From: Chloroflexota bacterium
GTDB lineage: Bacteria > Chloroflexota > Anaerolineae > UBA2200
Direction of reading: 5' to 3'
Assembly (NCBI GenBank): GCA_014360755.1
Contig: JACIWX010000003.1
Location: forward strand, 153,678 to 217,677
Length of the DNA stretch: 64,000 nucleotides
Below the pieces are notes generated by a model. The model worked only from the letters and a program-made list of their open reading frames with translations, searched no databases and had not been told where the DNA came from. The stretch's first letter is position 1; the number at the start of each line of letters is the position of its first letter. The translations under genes and the position numbers were made by a program. This document shows, in pieces, positions 61,092 through 64,000 of this stretch.

Positions 61092-61112
61092 AAGCAAAGC
61101 GGGGGTGATTGA

Positions 61113-62117
61113 TCATCCGCCGCAGAGCTCCACAACCAATAAATCCAGTGCTAACAATTCGTCCATCTGGCCCGTTTTGGTATTTTGCTCCACTTCAGCC
61201 AGCCAGCTGAGGATCGCTTCCAAACGTTCCGTAGAAAAATTGCGCGCCTGCTTCAGACTCTTTTCAATGATGAAAGCGTGGCTGATTTCCAGTGCAGCTT
61301 GCATTGCAGCAGGCGTGACCCGTTGGGCTTGCATTTCCTTTACCTGCAGCAGGATGCGGAATTGGCGCTCGATCATGGTGAGCAGATACGAGGGAGAAGC
61401 TCCACTTTCGAGGAGTTCATGCAAATAGCGTACAGCGCGTGCCCTCTGGCGTAAGCCAATAGCATCCACAAGGGCAAACACATTGATGGTGTGGGTTACG
61501 CTGGCAAGTTGACGCACATCGTTGAGGGTCACTGGCCGCTGAAAGTTTACGTAGGCGAGCAATTTTTCCAACTCCTGATCCAACTGGCGTAGTTCGTTGC
61601 CCACAAGACGCGCCAGTTCTTGGGCTGCCTGTGGCGTGATGGCACCCCCTTTGGCTTTCATGCGTTGCTCAATCCAGCGCCCCAAACCGCTTTCTGGAGG
61701 TGCTTGAAATTCTTTCACGCTATCGCTGGGCAGGGTTTTGAAAGCAGGGTTCGTGGGGCTAAGCCTTTGGCTCTCCAGAAAGATGAGGTGTGTGGTCTCT
61801 GGCAAGTGTGGCAAGTACTGTTTCAATCCCTGGATCAAGGCGGCATCCGCGGCAGAGATCTTGGGGTGCTTTTCTTTTGACCGGCCTGCCTTTGGCGCTT
61901 CAAACTTGCTCCAGAAATTCTCCACGATGACGATGCGTTGCGTTGCCATGAATGGGAGCGTTTCGCAAGCGTGCGTAAGGGCGCTCAGGTTCAGTTTGCG
62001 ACCGTCGAGCACGGTGGTATTCAGGCTGGCCAACGCTGGGTCGCCTAGCTTGTTTTTCCATTGTGCCAATTCGTCAGAGCGTGTGAGCTCATCATCGCCA
62101 TGGAAAAGGTGAATCAC
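61113..62117 (-). CDS. holA: DNA polymerase III delta subunit
   Basis: A 334-residue clamp-loader subunit: an N-terminal RecA-like fold without a Walker A (MIHLFHGDDELTRSDELAQW; FMATQRIVIVEN) and a C-terminal helical collar (ALVDAIGLRQRARAVRYLHE; YLLTMIERQFRILLQVKEM). It opens the beta clamp. The start is a GTG that overlaps the stop of the DUF6391 gene. It converges on tyrS. Confidence 0.94.
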   Translation of the reverse strand: MIHLFHGDDELTRSDELAQWKNKLGDPALASLNTTVLDGRKLNLSALTHACETLPFMATQRIVIVENFWSKFEAPKAGRSKEKHPKISAADAALIQGLKQYLPHLPETTHLIFLESQRLSPTNPAFKTLPSDSVKEFQAPPESGLGRWIEQRMKAKGGAITPQAAQELARLVGNELRQLDQELEKLLAYVNFQRPVTLNDVRQLASVTHTINVFALVDAIGLRQRARAVRYLHELLESGASPSYLLTMIERQFRILLQVKEMQAQRVTPAAMQAALEISHAFIIEKSLKQARNFSTERLEAILSWLAEVEQNTKTGQMDELLALDLLVVELCGG

Positions 62118-62647
62118 GGTTGCACCTGCACAGTCTTGATGCGATGCACAGTCAGTTTGCCTTGTTTCAGGCAGTGGATGTCCGCAATGCGCACTCCGCT
62201 TACGTCAGGTGAAGTGGTGATGAGTTTTTGAAGCCTAGTTCCAAGGGGTTGAGCGAGTGCCAACGCTGTCGCCAAGCCAAGGGACACCTGCAGCAGTTTG
62301 GCGAAGGGAGACCTTTTTCTGTTGCCCAGGGTGATGTAGGAAACCAGGCCGGCCAGCACAACCCCTGTAGCCACATTTGTCCCGCAGCGCGGGTGGATAG
62401 CGAGCTGGCTTTCACCGGCATTCAGGCGCTGCAGCGCCTCAGAGACTGCTCTGGTTACTTCGCTGGTCTCCACCGAACCATACAGGGTAAATCCTTCCCA
62501 ATCGCTTCGTCCTACTAAGCGCAGTGTAGGGCATCTCTCGGTCAGGACATTGATGGTGGCGTGTTCCAGCGCGTGATTGCGCCGAATGGCATCCATAGGT
62601 GGATAGTCCAAAGGATTCACAGTTGGCTTCCTTTCTCGTTCTGTCAT
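62114..62647 (-). CDS. DUF6391 membrane-associated protein
   Basis: A 177-residue protein with the signature NHALEHATINVL, a HxxEH-like metal-type motif, then two membrane segments (GVVLAGLVSYITLG; LLQVSLGLATALALAQPLG). The family occurs in cyanobacteria and Chloroflexota and has no known role. An ATG at 62647 is given; a GTG at 62620 with AGGAAG six bases upstream is an alternative start. It overlaps holA. Confidence 0.75.
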   Translation of the reverse strand: MTERERKPTVNPLDYPPMDAIRRNHALEHATINVLTERCPTLRLVGRSDWEGFTLYGSVETSEVTRAVSEALQRLNAGESQLAIHPRCGTNVATGVVLAGLVSYITLGNRKRSPFAKLLQVSLGLATALALAQPLGTRLQKLITTSPDVSGVRIADIHCLKQGKLTVHRIKTVQVQP

Positions 62648-62740
62648 GTATTGAGCGATAAGCCAGATTCCCTGCACAGTGACGGATTCATTATAAACCT
62701 AAAACACTTCCTGCTCAAAGAGCAAGGCGTGGAGGCTCTC

Positions 62741-63049
62741 TCATAGAAAGCGGCTGAGCACCCAGAATATGCCCAAGAAAAGGATGATCATGATCAGGGA
62801 GATAAGACAAAACATCCCCACGCCTACGAGGAAATTGACAGCGGGCTTGTCGCTTTTCACGGTCAGGTAGCCCATGCGCGTGAAGTTGGAAAGGGAAGCA
62901 ATGAAAATAGCCAGCACTGCGCCCCACAGCATGCCATCAGCAATGAGCGCAGTACCTGACATGCGGTTAATCAGTACCTGGGCAACGCCGCCGAGCACGG
63001 CACCTGCCACACCTGCTAGAAGCACCTTACTTCCCATAGGGTTGCGCAT
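62741..63049 (-). CDS. Small membrane protein of unknown function
   Basis: A 102-residue protein with three hydrophobic segments (VLLAGVAGAVLGGVAQVLI; ADGMLWGAVLAIFIASLSN; GMFCLISLIMIILFLGIFWV). I recognise no family. It begins eight bases after the stop of the PfkB kinase gene and is likely translated with it. It precedes DUF6391 by about 94 bases. Confidence 0.65.
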   Translation of the reverse strand: MRNPMGSKVLLAGVAGAVLGGVAQVLINRMSGTALIADGMLWGAVLAIFIASLSNFTRMGYLTVKSDKPAVNFLVGVGMFCLISLIMIILFLGIFWVLSRFL

Positions 63050-63057
63050 TTTCCCCC

Positions 63058-64000
63058 TTACCAGTTCTCGACCGCCCAGCAGAGTTCATCGACGCTGGGC
63101 ACCGCGTTGCCCAGTTTGCGCACGACCAAACCCGCGGCATAGTTCGCCAATCTAGCGGCGTCAGAAAAATGAGCTCCTGCCAACAGGGCTAGCGTGGCTA
63201 CAGCGATAACGGTGTCTCCCGCGCCTGTCACATCAAAAACCTCGCTGCGGTTTGCAGCCGGAAGGTGGCTGTATCCCTCGTTGCGCGTGATGAGCGACAG
63301 CCCCTCTGCACTACGGGTAATAATCACTGCCTCCACATCCAATTGGCGCAGCAATTTTTCGCCCGCCTGGTGATAGTCTTCTTCGCGTTGCAATGGATAC
63401 CCTAACGCAGTTTCTACTTCTTGTCGGTTGCCCTTGACCAGATGAAAGCCTGCGTATTTTTGAAAAGCCCCTTGGGCATCCACGGTACGCAGTTTGCCCT
63501 GAGCGCGCGCAATCTCGCGGACTGCCTGGATCACCGCCGGGCTGGCTACTCCCGTCTGGTAGTCCGAAACGAGGATCGCCTCTACTTGTGGCGAGAGTGC
63601 CTGGATTTGCGCAATGAGCGCATCTTCAACCTCTGGGCTCACGCTGCGGCGATCTACATGGTCTATACGTGCCACTTGCTGAGGAAAACGCAGGGAGCCC
63701 TCAGCCAAAATACGGGTCTTGGTGGTAGTTGGGCGAGAGCGATCCACCACGACGCCGGATGGGTCAATGCCTACCTGGCGTAATTCCGAGAGCAATTGCA
63801 TGCCAGCAGGGTCTTGTCCAATGATGCCAATCACCGCAGCCTGTCCGCCCAAGGCACATACGTTGTGCGCAGGGTTAGCTGCTCCTCCGGGCACGTAGAA
63901 GCGGCGTGTGAACTCTAGGACAGGGATCGGGGCTTCTCGCGAAAGGCGAGTAGCTTGGCCCAGCACGTATTCATCGAGGAACAGGTCACCAACTACCAAA
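63058..64000 (-). CDS. PfkB-family kinase, HldE/RfaE1-like, 5' end cut by window edge
   Basis: About 313 residues of a ribokinase-fold protein: VVGDLFLDEYVLG, VPGGAANPAHNVCALGG and the catalytic DVTGAGDTVIA. The wording is like the heptose-7-phosphate kinase domain of HldE (RfaE1). The leftmost Met is a TTG at the edge, so the true start lies outside. The nucleotidyltransferase half of HldE is absent downstream, so any such activity must be encoded separately. It may build ADP-heptose or phosphorylate another sugar. Confidence 0.88.
   Translation of the reverse strand, partial: LVVGDLFLDEYVLGQATRLSREAPIPVLEFTRRFYVPGGAANPAHNVCALGGQAAVIGIIGQDPAGMQLLSELRQVGIDPSGVVVDRSRPTTTKTRILAEGSLRFPQQVARIDHVDRRSVSPEVEDALIAQIQALSPQVEAILVSDYQTGVASPAVIQAVREIARAQGKLRTVDAQGAFQKYAGFHLVKGNRQEVETALGYPLQREEDYHQAGEKLLRQLDVEAVIITRSAEGLSLITRNEGYSHLPAANRSEVFDVTGAGDTVIAVATLALLAGAHFSDAARLANYAAGLVVRKLGNAVPSVDELCWAVENW

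Overview
The window is 64 kb of bacterial chromosome, densely coding, with strong AGGAGG-type ribosome binding sites, near-consensus sigma-70-type promoters and frequent GTG/TTG starts. The gene content points to an anaerobic, fermentative, hydrogen-metabolising bacterium: a [NiFe] hydrogenase with NuoE/F/G-like subunits, the full hypABFCDE set, an aldehyde:ferredoxin oxidoreductase, a formate/nitrite-family channel and selA. Proline/threonine-tailed beta-propeller lipoproteins, a PP2C-like/propeller membrane protein and a dispersed short repeat suggest Chloroflexota (Anaerolineae-like), probably a metagenome assembly. That placement is an inference; there is no rRNA here.

Layout. 1-5.3 kb (minus): a catabolic operon (SCP2 protein, 2-hydroxyacid dehydrogenase, FGGY kinase, class II aldolase, AOR). 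5.4-10.7 kb: sbcC, rel and an Rrf2 regulator. 10.8-17.1 kb (plus): an unusual signalling/redox locus holding an AsnC-receiver fusion, three more near-identical receivers, a NuoE/NuoF pair without NuoG, a tandem ACT protein and a membrane histidine kinase. 17.1-23.5 kb (minus): a cNMP-binding protein and hypABFCDE. 23.6-37.4 kb (minus): a MobA-like protein, then a long hydrogenase operon. It is read from a consensus promoter with a Rex/Crp-like operator and runs DRTGG, CBS-ATPase, DRTGG, PHP, NuoE-like, ATPase, HndB-like, a NuoF-GltD fusion, NuoG-like, HoxY, HoxH, protease, FNT channel.

37.4-54.5 kb: mazG, tRNA-Pro(CGG), a STAND-like ATPase with a transglutaminase-like C-terminus, mtaB, a DUF624 protein, selA, an alkyltransferase-like protein, tsaD, a PP2C-like/propeller protein, and a herA-xpt-guaA-sbcD operon. 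54.6-64 kb: DUF4332 and LysM proteins, a propeller lipoprotein, a SLOG-type protein, a broken DUF4258/DUF2283 pair, tyrS, holA, a DUF6391 protein, a small membrane protein and a PfkB/HldE-type kinase cut by the right edge.

How the parts fit: the aldolase/AOR operon could supply reduced ferredoxin, and sugar oxidation NADH. The NuoEFG-HoxYH enzyme would combine both to evolve H2 (confurcation) or run in reverse. The hyp genes and the protease mature its Ni-Fe site, and a Rex-like operator would tie expression to NADH/NAD+. Five copies (128-202 bp) of a MITE-like element with terminal inverted repeats and target duplications sit just after gene ends; one now supplies the stop codon of tyrS.
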